Shown: piece after piece, positions 47,177 through 56,877 of the stretch
How positions within the stretch are numbered: position 1 is the stretch's first letter
Layout: every line of letters begins with the position of its first letter
Origin: Stutzerimonas stutzeri
Lineage (GTDB): Bacteria > Pseudomonadota > Gammaproteobacteria > Pseudomonadales > Pseudomonadaceae
NCBI RefSeq assembly: GCF_024451105.1
Contig: NZ_JANGEY010000007.1
Coordinates: 1-64,000, forward strand
Direction: 5' to 3'
Length of the DNA: 64,000 nt
The notes under the pieces: model-generated
Told to the model about the DNA's origin: nothing
The model's input: only the letters and a program-made list of their open reading frames with translations
Database searches by the model: none
Translations under genes and position numbers: made by a program

Positions 47177-47668
47177 TCAGATTTCGCGGGGGTCCGGGTT
47201 TTCCAGCACCGACTCGGTCTGCTGGGTGCGGAACGCCTTGAGCGCCTCGTGGAACTGCGGGTGCTTGCCGCCGAGGATGCTGGCGGCGAGCAGCGCGGCG
47301 TTGATCGCGCCGGCCTTGCCGATCGCCAGGGTGGCGACCGGGATGCCGCCGGGCATCTGCACGATCGACAGCAGCGAGTCGACGCCGGAGAGCATCGACG
47401 ACTGCACCGGCACGCCGAGCACCGGCAGGTGGGTCTTGGCCGCGCACATGCCCGGCAGGTGGGCGGCGCCGCCGGCGCCGGCGATGATCACTTCCAGGCC
47501 GCGCTCTTCCGCCTGTTCGGCGTACTGGAACAGCAGATCCGGGGTGCGGTGGGCGGAAACCACCTTCACTTCGTGGGGAATGCCGAGCTTGTCCAGCATG
47601 TCGACGGTGTGGCTGAGGGTGCTCCAGTCGGATTTGGAGCCCATGATCACGCCTACCAGTGCGCTCAT
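47177..47668 (-). CDS. purE: N5-carboxyaminoimidazole ribonucleotide mutase
   Basis: This 163-residue mutase moves the carboxyl group made by PurK. Class I PurE motifs are MGSKSDW near the start, [19 protein letters not shown] and [11 protein letters not shown]. It starts [10 protein letters not shown] with AGAGGCACG upstream. The gene leads the purEK operon and is preceded by a leader containing a terminator-like hairpin. Confidence 0.96.
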   Translation of the reverse strand: MSALVGVIMGSKSDWSTLSHTVDMLDKLGIPHEVKVVSAHRTPDLLFQYAEQAEERGLEVIIAGAGGAAHLPGMCAAKTHLPVLGVPVQSSMLSGVDSLLSIVQMPGGIPVATLAIGKAGAINAALLAASILGGKHPQFHEALKAFRTQQTESVLENPDPREI

Positions 47669-47703
47669 CGTCGTGCCTCTTGTTCTGCGCCGGCTGGCGC
47701 GAC

Positions 47704-47744
47704 AAAAACCAACAAGCCACGCCGGATGACCGCGCGTGGCTTGT
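47704..47744 (-). terminator. Terminator-like hairpin in the purE leader (possible attenuator)
   Basis: Arms 47712-47722 and 47734-47744 form an 11-bp stem (ACAAGCCACGC with GCGTGGCTTGT) and are followed on the minus strand by TGGTTTTT. The hairpin ends 36 bases before the purE ATG. A TATACT box at about 47788-47793 on the minus strand could start transcription upstream of it, which would put the hairpin inside the leader. Otherwise it is the terminator of the upstream photolyase operon. Confidence 0.6.
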
Positions 47745-47855
47745 CTGCGAAGGAGAGTGGACCGGACAGCGTGACCGGCCGAAGGGCGCGCAGTATATCG
47801 CAAGGCACCGGCGACGGGCATACCCACCCATCATCGCGCGTACCGCCGGCAGCCG

Positions 47856-47915
47856 TAGGGTGCGCCGTGCGCACCGGGAATATCGCGCGGCCCATGGTGC
47901 GCACGACGCACCCTA
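47856..47915. repeat. Long GGGTGCG-type palindromic repeat overlapping the DUF2256 stop codon
   Basis: Arms 47856-47875 (TAGGGTGCGCCGTGCGCACC) and 47896-47915 are inverted copies with one mismatch around 20 bases. The outer TAG of the right arm is the stop codon of the DUF2256 gene. The core matches the shorter copy at 31093-31140. Confidence 0.75.
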
Positions 47916-48059
47916 GGTAGGGCGGCGAACGCCGCCGCGCCGGCAGCGCTCCGAGCAGTAGCGCACCTCGTCCCAGCAGCGCGCCCACTTCCTGCGCCAG
48001 GCGAACGGCAGGCCGCACACGGCGCAGGTCTTCACCGGCAGGTCGCGCTTCTTCCTCAC
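47913..48059 (-). CDS. DUF2256 domain protein
   Basis: This tiny 48-residue Cys-rich protein starts at GTG ([12 protein letters not shown]). It has two Cys pairs (CAVCGLPF and CSERC), a likely zinc knuckle. The GTG overlaps the stop of the photolyase gene by four bases, implying coupled translation. DUF2256 genes commonly sit beside photolyase-type genes, but no activity is established. The stop codon coincides with the end of a palindromic repeat. Confidence 0.85.
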   Translation of the reverse strand: MRKKRDLPVKTCAVCGLPFAWRRKWARCWDEVRYCSERCRRGGVRRPT

Positions 48060-49603
48060 AGCGCCTCCCCGGCATCCAGCCGCGCCAGCAGCACCTCGCC
48101 GCGCCGCCAGAGCGCCTGCTGCTTGTCTTCGCTCATCCGCGCCAGGCTCCGGTAGACCATCGCCATGCGCGGGTTGCCGGCCAGTCGTTCGCGGTGGCGG
48201 AGCAGGAAGCGCCAGTAGAGCGCGTTGAACGGGCAGGCGTCTTCCGTGGTGCTCTCGCCGACCTTGTAGGCGCAGCCGGTGCAGTAGTCGGACATCCGCT
48301 TGAGGTACTGGCCGCTGGCGCAGTACGGCTTGGAGCCCAGGTAGCCACCGTCGGCGTGCAGCACCATGCCCAGGGTGTTGGGCAGCTCCACCCAGTCGAA
48401 GGCGTCCATGTACACCGCCAGGTACCAGTCGCACAGCTGGCGCGGCGCGATGCCGGCGAGCAGGGCGAAGTTGCCGGTGACCATCAGCCGCTGGATGTGG
48501 TGGGCGTAGGCGTGCTCGAGGGTCTGGCCGATCGCCTGGCGCAGGCAGTTCATCCGCGTCTGCCCGCTCCAGTAGAACGCCGGCAGGTCGCGCGTATTGG
48601 CGAAGGCATTGCGCTGCGCGTAGTCCGGCATCTGCAGCCAGTAGATGCCGCGCACGTACTCGCGCCAGCCGATCAGCTGGCGAATGAAGCCCTCGGCGGC
48701 GTTCAGCGCCACCCGCCCTTCCCGGTACGCCGTCTCCACGTCGGCGCACAGGCGGCGCAGATCGAGCAGGCCGACGTTCAGCGCGGCGCTGATCCGCGCG
48801 TGGAACAGGTAGGGTTCGCCCACGGCCATCGCATCCTGGTAGTCGCCGAAGGCGGCCAGGCCGAAGTCGAGAAAATGCGCCCACAGCTGCTCGGCCTCGG
48901 CATGGGTCACCGGGTAGGCGAAGCCGTCGAGACTTCCATAGTGGTGGGCGAAGCGCGCGGCCACCAGCGCCAGCACCTCGCGGGTGATGGCATCCGGGGC
49001 GAACTGCGCCGACAGCGGCCCGCGCAGCCCTTTCGGCAGGCGCTTGCGGTTGTCGGCGTCGAAGTTCCACGCCCCACCCTCCGGCGAGCCGTCCGGGTGC
49101 AGCAGCAGGCCGCTCTTGCGGCGCATCTCGCGGTAGAAGAACTCCATGCGCAGCTGCTTCCTGCCCTGCGCCCAGCGGGCGAACTCGGCGCGCGAGCAGA
49201 GAAAGCGCGTGTCGGCGTACCAGGTGAGCGGCAGGCCGCTGGCCTTGAGCGCCTGCTCGACGCGCCAGTCGCCGGCCTCGGTGACATGGATCGCGGCGGG
49301 GCGGTAGCGCGCGGCGAAGCGCGCCAGCTCGCCGGCCAGCGAGCCCGTGTTGGCCGGGTCGTCGAGGCTCACGTAGTCCACCGCCACGCCGCGTGCGCGC
49401 AGCGCCGCGGCGAAGTGGCGCATGGCGCTGAACAGGAAGGCGATCTTCTGCGGATGGTGCGGCACGTGGCCGGCCTCCTCGGCCACCTCGGCGAGCAGCA
49501 CGCGGTCGCGCTGCGGGTCGAGGCCGGCCAGCGAAGCCAGGTCGAAGGACAGCTGGTCGCCGAGGACCAGGCGCAGGGCGGCGACGCTCACCGCGCGGCC
49601 CAC
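48056..49603 (-). CDS. Iron-sulfur cryptochrome/photolyase (PhrB/CryB-like, FeS-BCP family)
   Basis: This 515-residue flavoprotein of the prokaryotic (6-4) photolyase group starts [16 protein letters not shown] and has FAD-binding blocks including [20 protein letters not shown] and [12 protein letters not shown]. Four Cys positioned as in PhrB would bind a [4Fe-4S] cluster: one in TRMNCLRQ (about 353) and three near 441, 444 and 457 (YCTGCAYK and DACPFNALY). It should repair UV (6-4) photoproducts using light. GTG codons at the start leave the exact N-terminus open by a few residues. It is encoded between a DUF6482 and a DUF2256 gene. Confidence 0.9.
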   Translation of the reverse strand: MGRAVSVAALRLVLGDQLSFDLASLAGLDPQRDRVLLAEVAEEAGHVPHHPQKIAFLFSAMRHFAAALRARGVAVDYVSLDDPANTGSLAGELARFAARYRPAAIHVTEAGDWRVEQALKASGLPLTWYADTRFLCSRAEFARWAQGRKQLRMEFFYREMRRKSGLLLHPDGSPEGGAWNFDADNRKRLPKGLRGPLSAQFAPDAITREVLALVAARFAHHYGSLDGFAYPVTHAEAEQLWAHFLDFGLAAFGDYQDAMAVGEPYLFHARISAALNVGLLDLRRLCADVETAYREGRVALNAAEGFIRQLIGWREYVRGIYWLQMPDYAQRNAFANTRDLPAFYWSGQTRMNCLRQAIGQTLEHAYAHHIQRLMVTGNFALLAGIAPRQLCDWYLAVYMDAFDWVELPNTLGMVLHADGGYLGSKPYCASGQYLKRMSDYCTGCAYKVGESTTEDACPFNALYWRFLLRHRERLAGNPRMAMVYRSLARMSEDKQQALWRRGEVLLARLDAGEAL

Positions 49604-49631
49604 CCGGCCGTGCAGCGCTCCGGCAGCGCCG

Positions 49632-49937
49632 TCACCAGTGCGAACGCATGCCGATCGGCACGCGCAGCGGTTCGCGGCGGCCCTCGGCGAGGCCGCACAT
49701 CTCGTCGTAGGGCGACTGGTGCACCAGATGGAAGGGCAGCAGCGGCACCTCCTGCAGCAGGTCGCGGGCGTGCTCCACCGAACGCAGGTGGCAGACGCGG
49801 CCCTGCTCGTCGACCAGGCTGTGCGGGCGGCCGTCCATCTGCGCCTCCAGCACGTAGATGCCGCCCTCCAGGGAGATCAGATCGAGACTGTCGATGCGCC
49901 CGGCCAGGGCGTGGGTGGACAGGGCGTGCAGGTTCAT
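49632..49937 (-). CDS. DUF6482-like small conserved protein ahead of the photolyase gene
   Basis: This 101-residue soluble protein starts [20 protein letters not shown] and contains [28 protein letters not shown] and [14 protein letters not shown]. These match a small family seen in Pseudomonas, which I relate to DUF6482 with moderate certainty. Function is unknown. GAGGTGAG precedes the ATG. It is 28 bases upstream of the photolyase gene and is probably the first gene of that operon. The operator-like palindromes at 49967-49992 lie directly upstream. Confidence 0.75.
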   Translation of the reverse strand: MNLHALSTHALAGRIDSLDLISLEGGIYVLEAQMDGRPHSLVDEQGRVCHLRSVEHARDLLQEVPLLPFHLVHQSPYDEMCGLAEGRREPLRVPIGMRSHW

Positions 49938-49966
49938 GGCGCTCACCTCGCAGTTATCTGCACAAG

Positions 49967-49992
49967 AAATATTGCAAGTACAATATTTGTAC
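49967..49992 (-). promoter_or_regulatory. Overlapping palindromes ahead of the photolyase operon
   Basis: AAATATTG-CAAGTA-CAATATTT (49967-49988) and GTACAA-TAT-TTGTAC (49978-49992) are two perfect inverted repeats sharing bases. They lie 30-55 bases before the DUF6482 start in an AT-rich patch. TTGTAC-type dyads are found at MerR/LitR-type light-response promoters, so a light-responsive regulator is possible. This is inference. Confidence 0.55.
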
Positions 49993-50083
49993 AACTTTGC
50001 CCGCAACACAAGTGCATCCTGCAACCTTCCGTCAGGGCCCCGCGCTCAGCGCCGCCACAGCTGCACGCGCAGCAGGCGGCAAA

Positions 50084-50093
50084 TGTATATACA
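50084..50093. promoter_or_regulatory. Upstream HutC-type operator candidate
   Basis: TGTATATACA is a perfect palindrome within ATGTATATACAT. It matches the TGTA-N2-TACA half-site pattern bound by HutC in Pseudomonas. It lies about 255 bases before hutI in the region shared with the photolyase operon. Confidence 0.6.
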
Positions 50094-50310
50094 TGAAAGA
50101 GGCAAACGCAACCGCAGGTACCCAAACCGGCCACCCGCCCTGCACCGCACTGCGCCCATCAGCCCACTGCGCCGGCCAACCCGGCAGCGCCTACCACCCT
50201 CTATTCATCAGGCCTGCCATGGATTTCCCGACGGCCGCCGTGGCGCGCGGGCGAAATCTGCCGGACCAACGGCAGGCGCAACGGTTGACGATCTGCGTCC
50301 CCGCCCATAT

Positions 50311-50320
50311 TGTATATACA
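50311..50320 (+). promoter_or_regulatory. HutC-type operator ahead of hutI
   Basis: TGTATATACA, inside TTGTATATACAA, is a perfect palindrome 27 bases before the hutI ATG. It has the same 10-base core as the site at 50084-50093. The position suits repression of the hut operon by HutC, with urocanate as inducer. Confidence 0.75.
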
Positions 50321-50347
50321 AACAACGTCACCCGAAGGTCATCCGCA

Positions 50348-51565
50348 ATGCCCGCACCCTCCACCCCCCGCCTGCTGTGGCGCGACGTCAGCGTCTTCGA
50401 CGGCCTGCAGGAGCTGCCCGCGCCGATGGCCGTGCTGGTCGAGGACGGCCGCGTCGCCCTGCTCTGCCCGATGAGCGAGCTGGACGAGGAGCGCGTCGCC
50501 GGCGCGCGGCTGGCCGGGCGCGGCGGGCTGCTGACCCCCGGGCTGGTCGACTGCCACACCCACCTGGTGTACGCCGGCAACCGCGCCGGCGAGTTCGAGC
50601 AGCGTCTGGAGGGCGCCAGCTACGCGGAGATCGCCCGCGCCGGCGGCGGCATCCTCGGCACCGTGCGCGCCACCCGCGAAGCCGGCGAGGACGAACTGTT
50701 CGCCCTGGCCCGCCCGCGCCTGGAAGCGCTGCTCGCCGACGGCGTGACCACCGTGGAGATCAAGTCCGGCTACGGCCTGTCGGTGGCCGACGAGCTGAAG
50801 CTGCTGCGCGTCGCCCGCCGCCTCGGCGCGGAACTGCCGGTGCGGGTGCTGACCACCCTGCTCGGCGCCCACGCCCTGCCGGCGGAGTACGCCGGCAACA
50901 GCGACGCCTACATCGAGCTGGTCTGCGAGGAGATGATCCCGGCGGCCGCCGCCGAGAATCTCGCCGATGCGGTGGACGTGTTCTGCGAGTCCATCGCCTT
51001 CAGCCCGGCGCAGTGCGAACGGGTGTTCGCCGCCGCCGCGCGCCACGGCCTGCCGGTCAAGGCGCACGCCGAGCAGCTGTCCAACCAGGGCGCCAGCGCG
51101 CTGGTGGCGCGCCACCGCGGCCTGTCCGCCGACCATATCGAATACCTCGACGAGGCCGGCGTCGCCGCCATGGCCGCCGCCGGCACCGTCGCCACCCTGC
51201 TGCCCGGCGCCTTCCTGGTGCTCGGCGAAACCCAGCGCCCGCCGATCGATCTGCTGCGCCAGTACGGCGTGCCGATGGCGCTGGCCAGCGACGCCAACCC
51301 CGGCACCTCGCCGCTGTTCCTGCCCACCCTGCTGCTCAACCTGGCCTGCAGCCTGTTCCGCCTGACCCCGCGCGAGGCGCTGGCCGGCATGACCGCCCAC
51401 GGTGCACGCGCCCTCGGCCAGCCGCAGCTCGGCCGCATTGCCGAAGGATTGCCGGCCGACCTGTGCCTGTGGGACGTCGCGCGCGCCGCCGAGCTGGCCT
51501 ACGCGGTGCAGGCCGGGCGCCTGCGCCAGCGCATCTTCAATGGAGCCATCACGAATGAACGTTGA
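50348..51565 (+). CDS. hutI: Imidazolonepropionase
   Basis: This 405-residue amidohydrolase opens 4-imidazolone-5-propionate to N-formimidoyl-L-glutamate. Metal ligands His70 and His72 lie in [11 protein letters not shown]. Further conserved blocks are [17 protein letters not shown] and [10 protein letters not shown]. All fit HutI. It is the first gene of the operon, with HutC-type operators upstream. It overlaps hutG by 11 bases. Confidence 0.96.
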   Translation: MPAPSTPRLLWRDVSVFDGLQELPAPMAVLVEDGRVALLCPMSELDEERVAGARLAGRGGLLTPGLVDCHTHLVYAGNRAGEFEQRLEGASYAEIARAGGGILGTVRATREAGEDELFALARPRLEALLADGVTTVEIKSGYGLSVADELKLLRVARRLGAELPVRVLTTLLGAHALPAEYAGNSDAYIELVCEEMIPAAAAENLADAVDVFCESIAFSPAQCERVFAAAARHGLPVKAHAEQLSNQGASALVARHRGLSADHIEYLDEAGVAAMAAAGTVATLLPGAFLVLGETQRPPIDLLRQYGVPMALASDANPGTSPLFLPTLLLNLACSLFRLTPREALAGMTAHGARALGQPQLGRIAEGLPADLCLWDVARAAELAYAVQAGRLRQRIFNGAITNER

Positions 51566-52502
51566 TCGCCTGAACCTGGACGTCTGGAGCGGCCGCGTCG
51601 ACCCCGAGGCCGACAGCCCGCGCTGGCACCAGCGCATCCAGCCGCTCGGCGCGGACAGCCAGCCGGGTCTGGCCCTGCTCGGCTTCGCCTGCGACGAGGG
51701 CGTGCGCCGCAACCAGGGCCGCGTCGGCGCCGCCAGCGCGCCGGCGGCGATCCGCAAGATGCTCGCCAACCTGGCCTGGCACCGACGCGGTCCGGCCTAT
51801 GACGCCGGCGACGTGTGCTGCGCCGACGGCGATCTCGATACCGCCCAGCAGCGCCTCGGCGCCAGCGTCGCCGAACTGCTCGACGCCGGCCACCTGCCGG
51901 TGGTGCTCGGCGGCGGCCACGAGGTGGCCTTCGGCAGCTGGCAGGGCATCGCCGCGCACCTGGCCAAGACGCTGCCGCACCCGCCGCGCCTGGCCATCGT
52001 CAACTTCGACGCCCACTTCGACCTGCGCGACCCGGCGCATGTGCACTCCTCGGGCACGCCCTTCGCGCAGATCGCCGGTGCCTGCGCCGCGCGCGGCTGG
52101 CCGTTCCGCTACGCCTGCCTCGGCGTCAGCCGCGCCGCCAACACCCGCGCGCTGTTCCGCACCGCCGCCGAGCTGGGCGTGCTGGTGCGCGAGGACCATG
52201 AGATCCGCGAGAGCACCCTCGATGCCATCGGCGCCGAGCTGGACGCCTTCATCGCCGATTGCGACGCCCTGTACCTGACCGTCGACCTCGACGTGCTGCC
52301 GGCCTGGGAAGGCCCCGGCGTCAGCGCGCCGGCCGCCCACGGCGTCTCCATCGCCCTGCTCGAACCGCTGATCGAGCGCCTGCAGGCCAACGGCAAGCTG
52401 CTGCTCGCCGAGCTGGCCGAACTGAACCCCGAACACGACCAGGACCAGCGCACCGCCCGCGTGGCGGCGCGCCTGATCCACCGGCTGTCCCTGCACGGCT
52501 GA
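51555..52502 (+). CDS. hutG: Formimidoylglutamase (arginase-fold HutG)
   Basis: This 315-residue ureohydrolase splits formimidoylglutamate to glutamate and formamide. Manganese ligands are His122 (GGGHEV), Asp152, His154 and Asp156 (FDAHFDLRD), and two Asp in TVDLDVLP. Length matches enterobacterial HutG (about 313). It is not the N-formylglutamate deformylase type used in the five-step pathway. The start overlaps the end of hutI, so the two are coupled. Confidence 0.93.
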   Translation: MNVDRLNLDVWSGRVDPEADSPRWHQRIQPLGADSQPGLALLGFACDEGVRRNQGRVGAASAPAAIRKMLANLAWHRRGPAYDAGDVCCADGDLDTAQQRLGASVAELLDAGHLPVVLGGGHEVAFGSWQGIAAHLAKTLPHPPRLAIVNFDAHFDLRDPAHVHSSGTPFAQIAGACAARGWPFRYACLGVSRAANTRALFRTAAELGVLVREDHEIRESTLDAIGAELDAFIADCDALYLTVDLDVLPAWEGPGVSAPAAHGVSIALLEPLIERLQANGKLLLAELAELNPEHDQDQRTARVAARLIHRLSLHG

Positions 52503-52522
52503 CTCCCACCCCACGCCCCGAC

Positions 52523-52530
52523 AACAACAA
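52523..52530 (+). promoter_or_regulatory. Possible Crc/Hfq motif ahead of hutU
   Basis: The short hutG-hutU gap contains GACAACAACAAGCG, with AACAACAA just upstream of the GAAAGAGG ribosome-binding site of hutU. This fits Hfq-Crc control of histidine catabolism. Inferred. Confidence 0.45.
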
Positions 52531-52547
52531 GCGAAAGAGGAACCCCG

Positions 52548-54254
52548 ATGAGCACCGTCGATCCCCGCCACGACCCGAGCCGCCAGATCGCCGCCCCGAC
52601 CGGCACCACCCTGCGCTGCAAGAGCTGGCTGACCGAAGCGCCGCTGCGCATGCTGATGAACAACCTGCACCCGGACGTGGCGGAAAAACCCGAGGATCTG
52701 GTGGTCTACGGCGGCATCGGCCGCGCCGCGCGCAACTGGCAGTGCTTCGACAAGATCGTCGAGGTGCTCGAGCGCCTGGAGGACCACCAGACCCTGCTGA
52801 TCCAGTCCGGCAAGCCGGTCGGCGTGTTCGAGACCCACAAGGACGCCCCGCGCGTGCTGCTGGCCAACTCCAACCTGGTGCCGCACTGGGCCACCTGGGA
52901 ACACTTCAACGAGCTGGACCGCAAGGGCCTGGCCATGTACGGCCAGATGACCGCCGGCAGCTGGATCTACATCGGCAGCCAGGGCATCGTCCAGGGCACC
53001 TATGAAACCTTCGTCGAGGCCGGCCGCCAGCACTACCACGGCGACCTGACCGGCCGCTGGGTGCTCACCGCCGGCTTGGGCGGCATGGGCGGTGCCCAGC
53101 CGCTGGCCGCCAGCCTCGCCGGCGCCTGCTCGCTGAACATCGAGTGCCAGCAGTCGCGCATCGACTTCCGCCTGCGCACCCGCTACGTCGACGAGCAGGC
53201 CACCGACCTGGACGACGCCCTGGCGCGCATCGACCGCTACACCAGCCAGGGCAAGGCGGTGTCCATCGCCCTGTGCGGCAACGCCGCCGAGATCCTCCCG
53301 GAACTGGTGCGCCGCGGCGTGCGCCCGGACCTGGTCACCGACCAGACCAGCGCCCACGACCCGCTGCACGGCTACCTGCCGCTGGGCATGAGCTGGGACG
53401 AGTACGTCGAACGCGGCAAGACCGAGCCGGAAGCGGTGGCCAAGGCCGCCAAGCGCTCGATGGCCGTGCACGTGCAGGCCATGCTCGACTTCCAGAAGAT
53501 GGGCGTGCCGACCTTCGACTACGGCAACAACATCCGCCAGATGGCCCTGGAAGAGGGCGTCAAGAACGCCTTCGACTTCCCCGGCTTCGTCCCGGCCTAC
53601 ATCCGCCCGCTGTTCTGCCAGGGCATCGGCCCGTTCCGCTGGGTGGCGCTGTCCGGCGACCCGGAGGACATCTACAAGACCGACGCCAAGGTCAAGGAGC
53701 TGATCCCCGACAACCCGCACCTGCACCGCTGGCTGGACATGGCCCGCGAGCGCATCAGCTTCCAGGGCCTGCCGGCGCGCATCTGCTGGGTCGGCCTGAA
53801 GGACCGCGCGCGCCTCGCCCAGGCGTTCAACGAGATGGTCGCCAACGGCGAGCTGAAGGCGCCGATCGTCATCGGCCGCGACCACCTGGATTCCGGCTCG
53901 GTGGCCAGCCCCAACCGCGAGACCGAGGCCATGCTCGACGGCTCCGACGCCGTGTCCGACTGGCCGCTGCTCAACGCCCTGCTGAATACCGCCGGCGGCG
54001 CCACCTGGGTGTCGCTGCACCACGGCGGTGGCGTGGGCATGGGTTATTCGCAACACTCCGGGGTGGTGATCGTCGCCGACGGCACGCCGGACGCCCACGC
54101 CCGCCTCGGCCGCGTGCTGCGCAACGACCCGGGCACCGGGGTGATGCGCCACGCCGACGCCGGCTACCAGATCGCCATCGACTGCGCCCAAGAGCAGGGT
54201 CTCGACCTGCCGATGATCAATCCGGCGATGCCCAATCCGGTGAAGGGAGCCTGA
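52548..54254 (+). CDS. hutU: Urocanate hydratase
   Basis: This 568-residue NAD+-dependent enzyme hydrates urocanate to imidazolonepropionate. The tightly bound NAD site contains [10 protein letters not shown] at residues 176-185. [14 protein letters not shown] and the C-terminal [15 protein letters not shown] are signature blocks. The full length matches HutU. It precedes hutH by three bases. Confidence 0.98.
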   Translation: MSTVDPRHDPSRQIAAPTGTTLRCKSWLTEAPLRMLMNNLHPDVAEKPEDLVVYGGIGRAARNWQCFDKIVEVLERLEDHQTLLIQSGKPVGVFETHKDAPRVLLANSNLVPHWATWEHFNELDRKGLAMYGQMTAGSWIYIGSQGIVQGTYETFVEAGRQHYHGDLTGRWVLTAGLGGMGGAQPLAASLAGACSLNIECQQSRIDFRLRTRYVDEQATDLDDALARIDRYTSQGKAVSIALCGNAAEILPELVRRGVRPDLVTDQTSAHDPLHGYLPLGMSWDEYVERGKTEPEAVAKAAKRSMAVHVQAMLDFQKMGVPTFDYGNNIRQMALEEGVKNAFDFPGFVPAYIRPLFCQGIGPFRWVALSGDPEDIYKTDAKVKELIPDNPHLHRWLDMARERISFQGLPARICWVGLKDRARLAQAFNEMVANGELKAPIVIGRDHLDSGSVASPNRETEAMLDGSDAVSDWPLLNALLNTAGGATWVSLHHGGGVGMGYSQHSGVVIVADGTPDAHARLGRVLRNDPGTGVMRHADAGYQIAIDCAQEQGLDLPMINPAMPNPVKGA

Positions 54255-54257
54255 GCC

Positions 54258-55796
54258 ATGACCCACAACCTGCATCTCGTTCCCGGCCAGCTGACCCTCG
54301 CCGACCTGCGCGCCGCCTACCAGCAGCCGCTGCGCGTGACCCTCGACCACAGCTGCCACGCCGCCATCGACGCCAGCGTGGCCTGCGTCGAGAGCATCAT
54401 CGCCGAGGGCCGCACCGCCTACGGCATCAACACCGGCTTCGGCCTGCTGGCCTCGACCCGCATCGCCCCGGCCGACCTGGAGAAGCTGCAGCGATCCTTG
54501 GTGCTGTCCCACGCCGCCGGCGTCGGCGAGCCGCTGGACGACGCCATGGTCCGCCTGATCATGCTGCTCAAGGTCAACAGCCTGGCGCGCGGCTTCTCCG
54601 GCATTCGCCGCCAGGTGATCGACGCGCTGCTCGCCCTGATCAACGCCGAGGTCTACCCGCACATCCCGCTGAAGGGCTCGGTCGGCGCCTCCGGCGACCT
54701 CGCCCCGCTGGCGCACATGTCGCTGCTGCTGCTCGGCGAGAGCAAAGCGCGCTACCAGGGCCAGTGGATCGACGGCCGCGAGGCGCTGGCGGTGGCCGGC
54801 CTCGAGCCGCTGACCCTGGCCGCCAAGGAGGGCCTGGCCCTGCTCAACGGCACCCAGGCCTCCACCGCCTACGCCCTGCGCGGCCTGTTCGAAGGCGAGG
54901 ACCTGTTCGCCGCCGCCACCGTGTGCGGCGGCCTCAGCGTCGAGGCCATGCTCGGCTCGCGCGCCCCGTTCGATGCGCGCATCCATGCCGCCCGCGGCCA
55001 GCGCGGGCAGATCGACGTGGCCAGCGCCTACCGCGAGCTGCTCGGTGCCAGCAGCGAGATCGCCCGCTCCCACGAGAAGTGCGACAAGGTCCAGGACCCC
55101 TACTCGCTGCGCTGCCAGCCGCAGGTGATGGGCGCCTGCCTGACCCAGCTGCGCCAGGCCGCCGAGGTGCTGCAGATCGAGGCCAACGCCGTGTCGGACA
55201 ACCCGCTGGTGTTCGCCGCCGAGGACGACGTGATTTCCGGCGGCAACTTCCACGCCGAGCCGGTGGCCATGGCCGCCGACAACCTGGCGCTGGCCATCGC
55301 CGAGATCGGCTCGCTGTCCGAGCGGCGCATCTCGCTGATGATGGACATGCACATGTCGCAGCTGCCGCCGTTCCTGGTGGCCAACGGCGGGGTCAACTCC
55401 GGCTTCATGATCGCCCAGGTCACCGCCGCCGCGCTGGCCAGCGACAACAAGGCCCTCGCCCACCCGCACAGCGTCGACAGCCTGCCGACCTCGGCCAACC
55501 AGGAGGACCACGTGTCCATGGCGCCGAACGCCGGCAAGCGCCTGTGGGCGATGGCCGACAACGTGCGCGGCATCCTCGCCATCGAATGGCTGGGCGCCTG
55601 CCAGGGCCTCGACTTCCGCACCGGCCTGAAGACCTCGCCGAAGCTGGAACAGGCGCGCAGCCTGCTGCGCGACCGGGTGCCCTACTACCAGGAAGACCGC
55701 TTCTTCGCCCCGGACATCGAGGCGGCCAGCGCGCTGCTCGCCGCGCGCGGCCTCAACGCGCTGATGCCGGCCGGCCTGCTGCCCTCCCTGGGCTGA
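54258..55796 (+). CDS. hutH: Histidine ammonia-lyase
   Basis: This 512-residue enzyme removes ammonia from histidine to give urocanate, the first step of the pathway. The self-made MIO cofactor comes from Ala144-Ser145-Gly146 in [27 protein letters not shown] and the Glu/Gln-rich [18 protein letters not shown] are further hallmarks. Length is as usual. It is the last enzyme gene before hutC. Confidence 0.98.
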   Translation: MTHNLHLVPGQLTLADLRAAYQQPLRVTLDHSCHAAIDASVACVESIIAEGRTAYGINTGFGLLASTRIAPADLEKLQRSLVLSHAAGVGEPLDDAMVRLIMLLKVNSLARGFSGIRRQVIDALLALINAEVYPHIPLKGSVGASGDLAPLAHMSLLLLGESKARYQGQWIDGREALAVAGLEPLTLAAKEGLALLNGTQASTAYALRGLFEGEDLFAAATVCGGLSVEAMLGSRAPFDARIHAARGQRGQIDVASAYRELLGASSEIARSHEKCDKVQDPYSLRCQPQVMGACLTQLRQAAEVLQIEANAVSDNPLVFAAEDDVISGGNFHAEPVAMAADNLALAIAEIGSLSERRISLMMDMHMSQLPPFLVANGGVNSGFMIAQVTAAALASDNKALAHPHSVDSLPTSANQEDHVSMAPNAGKRLWAMADNVRGILAIEWLGACQGLDFRTGLKTSPKLEQARSLLRDRVPYYQEDRFFAPDIEAASALLAARGLNALMPAGLLPSLG

Positions 55797-55906
55797 CCGC
55801 CGCCCTGCTGAGCAAATGAATTCGCGCCTAGCGCTTCCCGGTCCCCTGCGCTTGCCCCGGCGGGCCGGGTATCATCCCGCCAGCCGCGAACATGAAGGAA
55901 CCCGCC

Positions 55907-56620
55907 GTGACCAGCACACCGCGCTACAAGCAGATCGAGGACTTCCTGCTCGAGCGGATCGACAGCGGCGCCTACCCGGCGCACCACCAGATCCCGCCGG
56001 AGGAGCAGCTGGCCCGCGACTTCGGGGTCAGCCGGATGACCGCCAACAAGGCGATCCGCGACCTGGTGCAGAAGGGCTACCTGGTGCGCCAGGCCGGCCT
56101 CGGCACCTTCGTCACCGACCGCAAGGCCGAATCCTCGCTGCAGGAAGTGCTCAACATCGCCGCCGAGGTGCGCGGCCGCGGCCACCGCTACGCCAACGAC
56201 GTGCTGCGCTGCGAGGCCATCGCCGCCGACGACGAGGTGGCCCTGCGCCTGGGCGTGCGCCTGGGCAGCCCGGTGTTCCACACCATCCTCGTGCACCGCG
56301 AGGACGAGCTGCCGATCCAGCTCGAGGAGCGCTTCGTCAACCCGCGCTGGGTACCCGACTACCTGAACACCGACTTCTCCCAACGCACCCCCAACGAGGT
56401 ACTGGTCGCCGCCTGCCCGATCTCCGACGTCGAGCACGTGGTCGAGGCGGTGCTGGTCGACCAGCCCACCGCCGAAGCGCTGGGTATCGACAGCGCCGCG
56501 CCCTGCCTGTCGGTGATCCGCCGCACCTGGTCGGGGGAGAACCTGATCAGCTACGCGCGGCTGATTCATCCGGGGGATCGGTACAAGCTAAGGTCGTCGA
56601 TGCGGGGGTTGCAGGGGTAG
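55907..56620 (+). CDS. hutC: HutC, GntR-family repressor of histidine utilization
   Basis: This regulator of about 237 residues represses hut genes and is released by urocanate. The winged helix near the N-terminus holds PPEEQLARDFGVSRMTANKAI and the wing GLGTFVTD. The C-terminal UTRA domain has LPIQLEERFVNPRWVPDYL. GTG at 55907 (MTSTPRYKQIEDF) is chosen because AAGGA lies eight bases upstream. An ATG at 55892 would add five residues without a ribosome-binding site. Unlike many pseudomonads, it lies at the downstream end of the operon. Confidence 0.93.
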   Translation: MTSTPRYKQIEDFLLERIDSGAYPAHHQIPPEEQLARDFGVSRMTANKAIRDLVQKGYLVRQAGLGTFVTDRKAESSLQEVLNIAAEVRGRGHRYANDVLRCEAIAADDEVALRLGVRLGSPVFHTILVHREDELPIQLEERFVNPRWVPDYLNTDFSQRTPNEVLVAACPISDVEHVVEAVLVDQPTAEALGIDSAAPCLSVIRRTWSGENLISYARLIHPGDRYKLRSSMRGLQG

Positions 56621-56660
56621 GAGGGGGAAGCTGGGCCAATCACCACCGACTACACATCAA

Positions 56661-56714
56661 CAGGCGCGGCACCCAGGCCACGTCGCCGCCCTGCAGGGCC
56701 ATGTTCTTCAGGCT
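56661..56714 (-). pseudogene. Relic of a LysR-type regulator gene (C-terminal fragment)
   Basis: This 54-base stretch matches 62790-62843, inside the LysR gene near aspA, at 50 of 54 positions. On the minus strand it reads LKNMALQGGDVAWVPRL, against LKSMALQGLGVAWVPRL in that gene. The match stops abruptly on both sides and the open frame around it is not LysR-like. It is best read as the remnant of a decayed paralogue. Confidence 0.7.
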
Positions 56715-56877
56715 CCCACCCCCGCTTCCCGAAATGGTGCAAAAGGCCACCCTCCCGCCCCACGGCGAAGCATCTTGTCGAAACTGACAGGGAAACACTG
56801 CAGAAAACACCGATAAACGGTCAATTCCTTGTGCAAACTGCACAAAACCGTTGAGGCAAAACGCCAAACCCACGACC

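Noticed and set aside
48194-50347. Plus-strand upstream extension of hutI by over 700 codons
   Set aside because: It runs antisense to the photolyase and DUF6482 genes. HutI homologues begin at the ATG 50348, which follows a HutC-type operator.
56829-56845. Dyad upstream of codB as a canonical NtrC site
   Set aside because: The half-sites are in the order GTGCA...TGCAC, not TGCAC...GTGCA, so the NtrC consensus is not met.
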